DNA from: Dicaeum eximium | Lineage: Eukaryota > Chordata > Aves > Passeriformes > Dicaeidae | Length of the DNA: 64,000 nt | Reading direction: 5' to 3' | Assembly: GCA_013396995.1 (NCBI GenBank) | Contig: VWZP01008105.1 | Coordinates: 474,188 to 538,187 of the forward strand | In this document: positions 10,911-22,400 of the stretch, one piece after another | Numbering within the stretch: position 1 is the stretch's first letter | How the letters are laid out: every line of letters begins with the position of its first letter | Translations under genes and position numbers: made by a program | Notes under the pieces: model-generated | Database searches by the model: none | What the model saw: only the letters and a program-made list of their open reading frames with translations | Told to the model about the DNA's origin: nothing

Positions 10911-13900
10911 TAAGCAGGACATGGAGAAACAATATCAACTTGAGCTGGTCCAAATTCATCCATCCAGGAATAAATACAGCAAGCTAAAGGGTGGAAAATA
11001 CTATCCTGGGCTGTGAAATGCCTGACTGGATAACAAGCTGTATGGGGACATCCCAGGGTGCCAACTGCAAGTGTTAATGAGCTATGTAAACAAGGAACAC
11101 TGAGTCAAATCAGAGGTGTTACTACACCTACTACACACTACATTAGCCTCTGGTCCAGCTGGTACTGAATCAGTGTCCAGGTTGGCTTTCCACAGTGAAA
11201 AAAGGGGATTTTGACAATAGTGAAATAAGTACAGGGCTCTGGGCTCCATCTGTTAAATGTATTAAAGGACTGATAGCACAAGTCTATTCACTGTATCTGA
11301 CCAAGATTTTGCAAAATCCCTGGTAACTAGAAAATACAGGCTGAAACTAAAATGGAGAGCCATGCCAGAGATGGCAATTAGCTAGTGGAACAAGGCTATA
11401 AAGGCCATGATGAATTCTCCAGATGGAGATTATTATACTCACCAGGACTGAATGTTTCACAAACTGGAATTAATTCATGCCATTGTGCAAAAAACTAAAT
11501 TAGATTAGTTCCAAGCCCTTTTACCTAACAAGCTGTGACGTTCTGAACCTGCACCTAAGGAAAGTTAGCAAAGACACCATTCAGGAATGGCTGCACATCT
11601 AGGAAAGGAAACGTTTTTCTAAAGATTATTATACTTGGCCAACTTAAAGCATTCAGAAGTTGTGAGTCAGGGCCCCAAGCATCAAGCTACTGGCTTAAAA
11701 ATACTGATATTTTAAAAGGAAAAAATACTGGCTCATTTTTATTTGCCTTCTAGTTGTTTTCCCTTTAAGCTTCAAGGTTCAAGCTCTGCTCTTCAACTGT
11801 AATGTCCATATAACAGAAGTCACTAAATCTAATTTATATAAATGCTGACACTACCCCTACATCATATGACTCTAGGAGTTCTTCAGTACAAGACCAATTA
11901 TCTTGAAATTTAGAACAAATTTCAACATTTCACCCTGGTGATTATAAAGGAAATGCTTCCTTTAAAACCAGTCATGTGCAAAAGAAAAAGTCAAACCAAA
12001 GAAGGAAGTTAAGCAGCAGTTATTGCATTATCCTTCAACAGCTCCCTGCCAGCATTGGTCCATCTCCAGCCACGTTTCCCTTGTCAAAGGACTGTGGGGA
12101 AGTGGGGGCTCAGTGACCCTTTAGGTCTTTTCCATCCCTGGTATCTGTGAGTGCTTTTTCTGGATTGATGCACTCTGTGGTTCTCCTCTTTTCTAGAACA
12201 CAGAAGCCTTTTGCATGGTCCCTGTCCAGAGGATGCCAGGATGGATGGGCTGGGGAACTGATACGACCAAGACAGAGGGAAGGAGATGCTGAAGTATATG
12301 AGATTCCCATCTGACTATCAGCAAAGTTCTGTTTCCATCAGCTTCTTTCCCAAACACTCCTGATGAGATGAAAGCTGAGATTCCTCACCTCACTTGTTCT
12401 TCTAACAGAAAAACCAGCCTCTCCAAACCCTACCCCTACTGTTAACTTTATGAAATCAGGTAGTCCCCTATCTCACCTCTTCTGTCAAGGTCCTCCATCC
12501 CAGCCAGATGCCTGCAGTGAGCCTCCACAGAGCCCAGGTAAGGGGAGAAGCAGTGAGAGTGCAGAGTCACACGAAGGTTTGTGCTTGGGAGCAACCCAGA
12601 AGTGTAACACAGCCCTTCCCCCACACCCAACTCCTCCAGCGGGGCTCAGACAGTGACTGCTGCCCAGGCAAATCCTCTAGTAAAGACAGGGCTGACATCC
12701 CTGACCAGGTAACCTGCCTTTATCCTCTCCAAACATTGCAATATTTGGTGCAGAGACCATTTCATGAAATTATGTGACTACAGTCACCTCATAAATGCTC
12801 TTGTCAACAAAATTTTCCTGGGTGACAGAACCATTACAGGGATCCTACAGACCATGGGACCAGTTATAAACTGGGATAAGCACAGAACAAACTAAGTGAG
12901 TTTACTTCCTGCTTTTTAGTAACAGCAGTTCATAATAACTGAGAAAAAGCCCAGGTAATAAATATTTCAGTGTGCCAAAGGAAAGTGACAGGTTGACATC
13001 CCTGTATTAAAAAATATAGAGAAGCCTGAGATAAGGATGAAGACCATCGCTTTGCTGAGACCCAGAGGCTCACTGTCTGACATCTGAACACAGCCAAATG
13101 TTCCCCCATTCACTGATAGGAAACCACCTCAAAATCCATTCAGCATGTGAAGGGACACAAGAAGGACCTGAAAATAATCACCTGCATATCAGGGTCCAGA
13201 ACTCCCTTAAATAAAGCTCAAGAGACATCATACACCTTAGAGCAAACCTAGCTTTGGTGAAACAAACCCCAGCCACGCCAACCCCCTAACCTACATGTGT
13301 ACAAGCTTGCTGGCATAGCCAGCAGGAATATATGCAGACTGAGAAGCATTAAGGCCCTTGCTGAGTTGCAAGAAAGATACCACTGAAGATTTTTTTAGTA
13401 AGCGTGCAAAACTTGGCACCTCTGCTCTGTCAAACTGCCACTCCTGTGCTGCACCACATATCCCTCCCCCTGGTGCCCCCATACCTGACAGGAGGGAGAT
13501 TTCTTCAGCACCTTGCAAAAAAACCAGCACAAAGGGGCAGGAGACATCCCCCCTGCAGTGTGATTTGAGGGTAAAATGATGCTGCCTTGCCAGGAATGAG
13601 CAGTGAGCACCAAAACGAGCCAGTGGATTTCCCCCCACAGCTGCTGGGGTAATCCAGCCTTTGCTGAGGTCTGGCATGGAAATCTGCACTGAATCAAGGG
13701 GGTTTCTTAGCATTAACCTTGCTGATCAGGCAACTGGGAAAAGCTCTGGAAGTGGCCCCAAAGGGTTTTCCACTTGACCCCACTGATGTTCCCAGTTAGC
13801 TGAAGCAGTGCATGCAGCACCCAGCTCCACTCACTTGCACAGACTCAGAACACTCTGTGGCTACTGAACCAGCATTTTCCAAGAGTGATAAAAATACCCA

Positions 13901-14947
13901 GACCAGCTCCTTTTCTGCGGGGGATGAATCTGCTTGGTGCTGGAGATGTTTGTTAGCACCATAAACAACTGCAGGAAACCATGGCCCCAGTTGCCCTGAC
14001 ATCCATATAGGTCTTTCTTTGCATGAACAGGCATTTTTGCTGAGGTCTTAAAAATACCATCTCGCTCTGAAAAAAACTGCATAAACTCCACATAATGGCC
14101 ATACATGTAGCTGTAGGAAGACTCAGCACAGGCCTTGTCACAGCTGCTTCTCACAGCCACTGAAACAACACTTTGAGTTTCTATCTGGTTTGACACAAAA
14201 CCCATCCTTTCTGCAAACATGGAAAAGCAGAGCATTCCCTCCTTCATTTCATGCCTTACACATTTTGGAAGAAAGAGCCAGGTTAGTTGCACCACCTTTT
14301 CTTTGTGCCTATGCTGTGGTGAAATAACTGTGTGCAACTTAAGGTGATGCCAACAAAACCTTTGGGGATTCTGGGACCAGTAAAGGCAGTCTGCAACACA
14401 GAAACTGCTCACATTCACACCAAACAACTTCAGACTTCCAAACCCAACAAAGTAACTGTCTGAGAGGTCAAAGAGACAGGGATGAGAAACACTTACATTT
14501 AGGTACAGCAAGGAAAAGGAGCTCTTAAAACACCACCTCATCCTTGAAGGCAGGACTTGCACCACTCACAGGGATCAGTGCACAGCCAGCAAACACTGGA
14601 TTATTTTTAATGCGCTTGGAATAAACCTGTGCTCACAGGGGCCTGGCATGAGGGGCCCAGTACCGTGAAAGCCCCATGTGAGCTCTATGGGAAGATTTAA
14701 GTAGCACATAAGTGGAATATAAGCTTAATAGAGTGCTTTGGGAGACGCAGGTGCCTCCACCAGCCAGGCCTGCCATCTGGGCCACAGGATGTTATGTCCC
14801 CACTGCAGGGCGTGATGTCCCCACCGTGTCCTGGAGCTACAGCTCACTCTGGCCATGTCTACACGAGGCCCAAGCCCCACAGACACCGGCTCCTCCAATG
14901 CGGGCAGGACCAGGCGACCCCGCAGACCCACCCCCGACGGCCATTAC

Positions 14948-15833
14948 CTGCTGACCCCGTACTCTGGGGGCGGCTGGTAGCGGACGAGGGCCAGCTCTGC
15001 CCGGGCGGGCTGGGGAGCAGCATAGGCGGCCTTGAGGACATCTTGTGACGATTGCTCGCCGTAGAAGAGCCCGTGCTCCTGTGCCTTGCTGCCTGGGGGT
15101 GCTGCCTTGCCTTTGTAGGGGTACTCGGGAGGCGGGCCGCGTGGGTCCGTGGCCTTGCTGGGTTGTGGGGCTGCCTTGAAGCCCTTCCCACCTCCTGGGG
15201 CTGGGGGGTGCTGCTTGGCCCCGTTCCTCTCCAGCGAGAGCTGCATTATCCTCTCGCTCAGCGAGCGGACGTGGCCCTGCTTCAGCTCCTTCAGCGCCTC
15301 GTCCTTATGCGCCTGCCCGCTGTTGGCCCGGTTCACTGTTGGCCTCCCCTCCGTCCTGGACTTTTGGCTGGAGGAGCCATAAAAACCCGGCGTGGCGGCG
15401 GTAGCTGGTGGTGCGGGCTGGCCACGGAAAAACTGAGACTGGGCCTTGGCCTCCTCGTAGGTGGGGAGCTCCTCGGTGCTGTGCGGGGGCTGCGGGGCCC
15501 GAGGCTGCTTCTCCATGGCAGCACCGTCCCCCTGGTGCTCCTGCCCCTGTGGTTCCTGCCGCCCTGACGGCTGGACCATTGGCAGGTCTTCGGGAGCGAG
15601 GTTTTCCGCGGAGGAGAGAGTGCTGGCAGTGCTGTTGGAGGGGCCGGCGCTGCCCGTCGCCTGGTGCTGTATGGCCAGCAGGTTCATGTTCTCGCTGGGG
15701 TTGCCATACCTCAGCCGCTCCTGGATCAGGCGCTGCAGGACGGTGCCGGCTGCCACCTCCTCCGCCCCTCGCATCTCCACCTCTGGCACACGGCGGAAGC
15801 TGGGTGGGCGCAGGGTGCAGAGGGTCTCCTCGG
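14948..15833 (-). CDS. AMOTL1: AMOTL1 large exon with YAP-binding PPxY motifs
   Basis: This 886-nt exon encodes most of the N-terminal scaffold region. In order it has VEMRGAEEVAAGTVLQRLIQ and RYGNPSENMNLLAIQHQATG, the LPTYEEAK motif (LPTY at 15457-15468), SRTEGRPTVNRANSGQAHKD, then the actin-binding and LATS-target segment LKQGHVRSLSERIMQLSLER (HVRSLS at 15256-15273). Two PPEY motifs follow (15121-15132 and 14959-14970). In the angiomotin family L/PPxY motifs bind the WW domains of YAP/TAZ and NEDD4-type ligases. LATS1/2 phosphorylates the HxRxxS serine, which releases F-actin and favours YAP retention. The acceptor CCCTGCCCAG and donor CAG|GTAATG are clean, with phase 1 in and phase 2 out. 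The Gln run I recall in human AMOTL1 after FRGQ is replaced by a Pro/Ala stretch. The exon is markedly GC-richer than the flanking introns. Confidence 0.98.
15772..15774 (-). other. AMOTL1: In-frame internal Met codon, possible start of a short isoform
   Basis: This is the only ATG early in the large exon that is in frame, and it opens MRGAEEVAAGTVLQRLIQ. The paralogues AMOT and AMOTL2 begin at the equivalent residue (MRxxE followed by the TVL-RL block). No in-frame Met occurs in the upstream 18299-18445 exon. Any transcript lacking the true first coding exon would therefore initiate here. Use of this start is an inference. Confidence 0.45.
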
Positions 15834-16204
15834 CTGGGCAGGGAGAGAAAGGTGGCCATTAGCTCTGCTGTCCACGAGTTCTAATTCCCCTGATGTTTCT
15901 TCCCTTCCTACATCCCACAATGGTGACCCCATGCAAAGGATGCACCCCATGGGCAGTGTCCTGCCAGGATTCCCCTGGCAGCACAGGTAACATGGCTAGA
16001 AGCCAATAAAGGAGGTATGCTCCCAGCTCATCCACCACCCCTACACCCTAATTCAGTTTGGCAGTGACCTCTAGGAACACATTCCAGTCCCCTCCCTGGC
16101 CTTCCTCTCCATAATATTCCAGGCATCCAGTACCCACAGCTCTGAACCTCCCTCTAGGTCAACAAGGGACATTCCACGTCACAAGGAAAGTTGGTATTTT
16201 CTAA

Positions 16205-16402
16205 CATGGTTAGGATAGGATAGGCTAGGCTAGGCTAGAAGCCTACAATGGTTATCTCATCCCACTGCCTGACCAATTCAAAGCTCACAAAATTTGAAGC
16301 ATTTTATTAAGGACCATGTCCAAATGCCTCTTTAAACACTGACAGGCTTGGGGCATTGACTGCCTCTCTAGGAAGCCTGTTCCAGTGTTTGACCTCTCCC
16401 TG
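16205..16402 (-). mobile_element. CR1 LINE 3' end with pentanucleotide tail, antisense
   Basis: This is the inverted copy of the subfamily seen at 1936-2116: 'tccaaatgcctctttaaaca', 'ggcttggggcattgactgcc', 'tctctaggaagcctgttcca'. On its 3' side it carries a short tail, (ggata)n drifting into (ggcta)n at about 16209-16238. Such a tail is typical for this CR1 group, in which the terminal ttcta-like unit expands. Confidence 0.85.
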
Positions 16403-16844
16403 GAGATGGCTTGCACGACTTACAGAGGCAGCCTGCATGGCAACATCGACTGCTGTATTTTTGGTGGCCAAAGATGTAAGTGTACTGTGTGCCATGACAA
16501 AATAAAATGTAAAATGTGTCACACAAAAACTGTGAAATGAAACTGAAAATGAAATTGTCCTAAAGGTCTGAGAATAATCTGTGCTCTGACCTCTTCCTCT
16601 AAAACTCCAATTTCCCTTCTGGCTGAAAACACTATTTCTAAGGGAGTCAATACTAACTGTTGTAATTTTGCTGGGTCAACACAAGGAAGGCATTATGGTC
16701 ATAAGTGAAATGCCAGTATTTTTTTAAAAAAGCACAGATAGACTAGCTACACAACCCTAACACAGGCTACTGAAGTAACTCAGAGTCAATGGCACCATCT
16801 TTGCACAATATATATGCAGTGGAGCTTGCCTGGAGCTAAGCATC

Positions 16845-16966
16845 CAGAAGCATTTGGACAAAGCTCTCAGGCACATGGTGTGATTCTTGGGGTGTCCTGC
16901 ATAGAGCCAGGAGTTGGATTTGATGATCCCAATGGGTCTCTCTCAACTCAGCATATTCTATGATTT
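16845..16966 (+). mobile_element. CR1 LINE 3' end
   Basis: A short sense-orientation CR1 tail: 'gcatttggacaaagctctca', 'gccaggagttggatttgatg', and finally 'catattctatgattt'. Only the last 120 bp remain. Confidence 0.88.
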
Positions 16967-18298
16967 AACCATAGCTGAGACCTTTGGAATCCCTCCTTCC
17001 TGTCACCTTCCTTCCATCCCAAAAGTGCTGTAAGATGTCTATCTGAACACTGTCTGAGCTCAGAGGAACATTCCTGCAAGTCTCCAGTGCAGACAAAAGT
17101 AAGAAGAGTCTTCCAATGTCCCTAGGCAAGAAGGAGGTGCTTTCTGCAGTTTGGTTTCTTGAGGTCACTCTTGGCAACTCTCTCTCCTGCTGTTCCCAAT
17201 TCTCAGAGGAGGTTGTCAGGACTTACATTTGTTTTTTGGCATTTGAAAGCAGTTTAAAAGCAAACTTTCTCTTGGGGTCTGGTCATTTCCTTGAGGTTTC
17301 ATCAGTTACTACACATGCTGTGGGATAACTTATACACAACCCAGATGCCAGAGGGAAAGAAAAGCCTTTGACTCTTAACAATTATAAGAGGTCATTGCTG
17401 CTAACATTTCTGTGGCAAAGCCTTAAAGATGACTGTGGGGCTCAAGAGGGAGAGAAGATTCCCAGGCTGTTTCACTCCACACCTGCCCTAGGAGATACAC
17501 TTCTGCTTTCCCTGAAACAATGTTATCTGCCTGCCAGCATCACCCGCTGGGGTTGCAGCCATTACCCAGCAGCTCTCAGAGGATCTGTCAGCTCCTCGGG
17601 ATGGTGTTTGAGCCAGGAAGATGCTCAGATACACAGTGCATCTCCATCTACCTGTCTGCTCAACAGCCAAGTACCCAGCTGCTTTAAATGTCCCTGTAAA
17701 CAGCAAACTCTTGCTGCTTTGTTCATGTTATCACAGCACACAGAAGCCTCACATTGGACATTTTTGCCGACAAGCAATAATGTCTCCCTAACACACCAGA
17801 AAGCTTACAGTCTAGGTTGATAGACAATGCCTGAGGAAAAGGGATAAAGCCAACATCACACAGTCAAGGCAGTTCTTTATAATACATCAGGATTTCCACT
17901 TCTATGCTAGTCATGTTATCATCCTTATATCTGGGAGGTGTACTTTAAATTGCCTATTATTGAAGTCCAGAAGGACTGACCACAGTGAGCTTTCCACAGT
18001 GCCTATGGTCTTGCTCCATCAGCAAAAGAGCCATGGAAATCGGTCCAGCTGGGCAGTGAAAAGCAACTGTGTCCTGAAGGACAAGTGGAAATGATACACC
18101 CTCCACAAATACAGATGACAAGTGATAGTGGGTCACAATACACAAGTCAAAGGTAACTTTGACTCTACAAAGAATGAGAAGCTGGCCTTCAACTCTCTAA
18201 ATATTACTTGTAAATGGTTTAAACTGCTCAATTTATACCAGGGAAAAACCTGGAAGTAAATGCAGTGGGTCCATACAGAAGTGTGGCTGTGCACTTAC

Positions 18299-18445
18299 CA
18301 GCTTTTTCTTTGGCACTGATCACTTCAGCTGTTAGCGGGGACACTTCATGCCTGCCAGCAAACAACTGGTGATCCTGGTAAAGAAAGCCAGTGTCTTCCA
18401 GTACCTGGACTGGGCTGGTAGGCTTGTAACAAACAGATGTGGAGC
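18299..18445 (-). CDS. AMOTL1: AMOTL1 N-terminal exon (SPVQVLED)
   Basis: This 147-nt exon encodes GSTSVCYKPTSPVQVLEDTG, then YQDHQLFAGRHEVSPLTAEV and ISAKEKA. It matches the AMOTL1-specific N-terminus (SPVQVLED and the GRHE-S-LT block) that AMOT and AMOTL2 lack, and so fixes the paralogue. The acceptor is TTCTTTCTTACAG and the donor AAAGCTG|GTAAGT. Phase is 1 in and 1 out. The leaving G joins CC of the next exon to make Ala, giving AEETLCTLRPPSFRR before VEMRG. There is no Met in frame, so translation must start in an upstream exon or at the internal Met at 15774. The function of this extension is not established from sequence. It is probably disordered. Confidence 0.93.
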
Positions 18446-19107
18446 CTGTAAGAAAGAAGAACGGAATGCCAGTAAAGAAACCGCATGAATGACAAAATGT
18501 GAAGCCGTGAATCATGACAGTAGTCAAAAAAAATTTCTTGGGTGTGGCTAGGTGCTGAGAAGCCCTTCTGAGGCCAGTGAGCAAACCACCTCTTCAATCC
18601 ACACTTCCCAAATAACATGTTAGCTCTGAGGAACAAGAGGCAAAACACCAAGTCACCAGCGCTGTTTCGTGCATTGACCCAGCCTGGCCTACAAGGTCCT
18701 CAGTCCAGGTACAAAGAAAGGTTTGTAAGAGCTAACAGTGACAAGTCACAAGCTCACAAATCAAGACATAGCCCCAGGACATGAAACCAACAGAGCAAGT
18801 GTAAAACTGAACAAGGGAGCCAGTAAAAAGAAGGAAAGGTGAGGACACAGCCACACATTAAATAGGGCTATAGTCTGGGAAAGCCCTTACCACAAAATCT
18901 GCTCATGAGTAGTAGTTTAGCAATACAGAAGATTGCTGAGACGTAAAATATAACCAGTGCTATCAAGGGAGAGAGTTTATAAATCACTTTGTCCAGATGT
19001 TCTTAATATGGTAAGGAGCAGATGTAGCTGGAGGGCCATGGGAATTTGTGTTGCAGAGCAACTACACGGGAGCTGCATGCCCCAGCCCCAGCATCCCACA
19101 GACACTG

Positions 19108-19275
19108 ATGGCTGGACTGTGCTGGTTTTGGCTAGGACAGAGTTAATTTTCTTCTCAGTAGATAGTGTGGAGCTATGTTTTGGATTTGTGCTGGAAACAC
19201 TGTTGATAGTACAGGGATGTTTTAGTCTCTGCTGAGCAGCACTTACACAGCGTTAAGGCCTTTTCTGCTTGCAAC
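19108..19275 (+). mobile_element. LTR-like fragment of an avian endogenous retrovirus
   Basis: The stretch from 'ctgtgctggttttggctagg' through 'agagttaattttcttctcag', 'atgttttggatttgtgctgg', 'ctgctgagcagcacttacac' and 'aaggccttttctgcttg' resembles a widespread bird LTR (ERVL-type, from memory). Only a portion is left. There are no internal genes and no partner LTR nearby, so it is an old solo or partial LTR. Confidence 0.7.
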
Positions 19276-19427
19276 TTGGCAAACAACAAGGCTCATCCTA
19301 AATCTGTTCTCAGGGGTGCTTGTTTTAACAAACTGATACAAAAATGCATCACAGCAGTGTTAAGCCAGGAATGACATTGGCTTGACCCTATATTTCAAGC
19401 CACAAATGACATTGGCATAATCCTACA

Positions 19428-19905
19428 ATTCACGAAAGATACAGACTATACAGGGTCCAAAGGAGGGCTGCAAAGATCATCAGTGGCTGTAGAACGAACC
19501 TGGTCTAAGAGGAAAGGCTGAAGAAGTTAGGTCCTTTCTCCCCAGAGAAAAGAAGGTTGTGAGGTAGCTCTCATTACAGTCTTGCAGCATTTAAAGGGAG
19601 GCTACAGAGAAAAAGAGGCTCTCTCTCCACAAGGAGCTACAGTGAGTAGGGGCAGCAAGCACAAGTTGCACTAAGAGATGTTTTATCTTGACATAAGGAT
19701 GAAACTTTTTACAGTGAAAACAATCACTCACTGAACAACCTCCCCAGTGATGTGGCAGACTCCCCATCACTGGAGGTTTTCAGTATGCGATTAGACACCG
19801 TCCTAGATAATCTCATCTCAATTGTCTCCTTCCCTCAAAAAGTTAGACCAGATGATCTGTGAGATACCTTCCAACCTGGTCTGTTCTATGATTTTATGAT
19901 TTTTT
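19428..19905 (+). mobile_element. CR1 LINE 3' region
   Basis: A diverged sense-strand CR1 of about 480 bp: 'ggagggctgcaaagatcatc', 'aaggctgaagaagttaggtc', 'gcatttaaagggaggctaca', 'cactggaggttttcagtatg', ending in 'tctatgattttatgattttt'. It lies opposite to AMOTL1 transcription. Confidence 0.88.
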
Positions 19906-22189
19906 ACTTTCTCATTTTTCTGAGAACTTACTAATTTCTGTAAAGAGAGGCTCTTTGAGGTTCAAACCCTGGAAATTGAGCATCTCCTGGCTGCAAGTAC
20001 CCTGGGACAACAGGCACACAGCAGGCTCACTCTCCACTCACCCCACTGGTTGTCACAGGTTTTAGGCTAAGGGAATAGTCATCAACCTTTAGCACCAGCT
20101 ACTGCCAAGGACTTGCTTGAGCAGGAGGCAGAGTGCTCAAAGTGGCACTGGTGATGCATGTGGCCATCCCTGTGGGGCAGGAAGCCCACAAGCATAGGGA
20201 TCTGCAGCACCCCACTCTGCAGGAAAAGCAGCCATCCACAAATGACCTGCATTTATTAATCCTGACTGCTTGGTTTGTGCTCAGCTAACTGCATGCTCCC
20301 TCCATATCTGACACAGGTCATCGCTAACCCCATGCAACTGCACGGAGCAAGGCAGCAGGGGGATGACAAGGGGGTAGGATCCAGCCTGTCATTTCTATGG
20401 GCATGAAGATACTATTTTCTTCTGTGCCAAGAGGAGAGGAAATAGGCATTTCTGCAAAATGTTAATGAATTCATCACTTTACCATTCATATTATGCATGA
20501 ATGTGTATGGCAGTTATCTATATTTAGAGAGCAAGAGGGAAAGATTGCTTGCTTGAGTAGATCTAAGCCACATATGTATGTGAAAACAAGCATAGGAGAC
20601 TGTTCTGTAAATTGTGCTGATGCTGACACAGACCCAAGAAAAATCTCAAGTACACTAATTTCCAAAATTATTGGCCTATTCTGGTAGAGAATAGGATTAA
20701 AGACACCCTTCGTTATCCTCCACACACACAGTCCTGCCTTGGAATTTGGAATCCTGTATGTAACCAATGCATTTCAAACCCAAGCTTGTTTTATGACTAA
20801 AAAGTAGATTGGGGTGAAGCAAAGAAAACCTGCACACCCAAGGAAGAAGAGGAGCAGCTTCAAGCATTACAGGCAACCTGGGCAGCCAGCAGATACTGGC
20901 TTGGCCCCACCAATTACCAAAGAGAATTCAAAAGAAATAAACTGTTAGTAAAACTGTATCCTCGGCTTCTGCATTTCGAGTCCGTAGGCACCCTTTGGTC
21001 ATGGTTTCAAATTTTACAAGATGGAGAACAAAGACATAGTCTTTTCTTTAACAGGAGCAGAAATTCTCACCTAGCCACTCATCCTTGGTTGTCATGGCAG
21101 AGCAATACTCCACTAAAATCAGGACTGGTAAATGCCAGCATCTGCCAAACTGCTCCATTTCTGATCTCTGTTGTATCAGAGTCAAAATCAAGTAGTCCCA
21201 GTCCAGGCAGAAACTACTGGACCATGCTGTACCCATGTTGATGTTTTATCATCATAAAATGATGTCATTATGTTTAATGATGTTCAAAATGATGTAACAA
21301 TATTTTATGTTCATTCACAGTAGGTTTTAATAAAATGTCAGCTGTAACTGACACAGAAAAACCAGTTTCTGTGTAATACAGAAAACAGTTGCCAATAGAT
21401 CAGTGTTTGGCACACAGCCACAATCCAGATCATGGGCAATAAGGCACCACTTGAAAACTTAGTGGAACCTCACAAGCCATTTGGAGCAAGGCACAAGCCT
21501 TATTTCTTTCTCCCCTTGCTGTCACTGGAGCCTTCCAAATCGCAGCTCCCCTTCCTGAAGGGAAAGGCTTTATTACATCCAGCACTGACATGGTGCAAGG
21601 CACCCATCCAATGGTCACGCACTTGTTCCTTTCCCTGATCTCCTCACTCCTCTACAGTGCTCACCAGAAGAGCAATTTTCATCCCTATAACTGATTCCTA
21701 GTGCCAGAGCAGTGGTGCCCAGCAGCCAGGAGTTAAGAAGCCAGTTGAGGGCAACATAGGATGAAGATCATCACCCTGCCAGGGGCGTGTCCCTGGGGAA
21801 TGGCTTTTTACCCATATCTAGCCCAAACAAGCCACAAAGCACAGCTGCTGCAGCTGCTTCCCCATGTTCTGTGACAGCCACTGCCAAGAAGAGCCGACCT
21901 CATCACGTCTGTAGGTGCCTGCAGGCAGCTGCCAGCTGTGCTGTGCCCTCTGCTCTCCCCCTCCCAAAGCCAGCCCAGCCCCCTCAGCCCCAGAATGCCA
22001 GGATGCAGCCCAGTCCACAGACATCCTGCTTTAATTGCCATGTATCTAGTGTCTCTTATAGCCAGCTCTGTAAGACATGACCGTATTTCTGGCCCAGTTC
22101 AGTCCTTGCTAAATTGGGTACCTGCTCAAGGCCTTCATTTCTGCATCTCTACCGACTCTCCTACATCTAAGTGACTGCCTGACACCAAT

Positions 22190-22400
22190 TCATTTGTTTT
22201 CCTTTTCTTTTAGATAAGCATGCATTCCACTGTACATAAGCAGACGTATTATCCTGGAGGTTATTGCACAGCAGTGCAATTCATTTGAAAATTCAGAACT
22301 ATTTAAATGAATCAGTTGCTAAGATTAACACCAGACAGTCAGCCAGGATGCAGAGACAGTGGAGCAAGACTTAAATATTTCCTGTTTCTGATGTGGCTTC
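22190..22400. promoter_or_regulatory. Possible conserved non-coding block
   Basis: A repeat-free stretch has clustered words such as gcatgcattcc (TEAD-like cattcc), cagcagtgcaattcatttga, atttaaatgaatcagttgct and gcacagcagtgc. Its balanced, non-repetitive texture stands out from the flanks. This is weak, inferential evidence. Confidence 0.15.

Larger units (their letters stand above)
4876..14947 (-). other. AMOTL1 intron, 10.1 kb
   Basis: This is the intron between the linker exon and the large PPxY exon. It contains a CR1 copy at 6890-7360 and a motif-rich, AT-balanced block at 10480-10910 that may be conserved non-coding DNA. A 234-codon minus-strand opening (13861-14565) has no recognisable domain. 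The remaining stretches (4.9-6.9, 7.4-10.4 and 10.9-13.8 kb) are unremarkable AT-rich sequence in which I see no gene or RNA. Confidence 0.85.
15834..18298 (-). other. AMOTL1 intron, 2.5 kb
   Basis: This intron is bounded by a GTAAGT donor at its upstream end and the CCCTGCCCAG acceptor. It contains an antisense CR1 with a pentanucleotide tail (16205-16402) and a sense CR1 3' end (16845-16966). The rest, including 17.0-18.2 kb, shows no gene. The 150-codon opening at 17368-17820 has no domain or splice support. Confidence 0.88.

Noticed and set aside
14859..15859. Alternative minus-strand frames of the large exon
   Set aside because: They are out-of-frame shadows. Only the frame with LPTY, PPEY and HVRSLS joins correctly to both neighbouring exons.
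15052..15884. Several long plus-strand openings (up to about 170 codons)
   Set aside because: They are the antisense of the GC-rich AMOTL1 exon, where stop codons are rare. They have no domain and no splice context.
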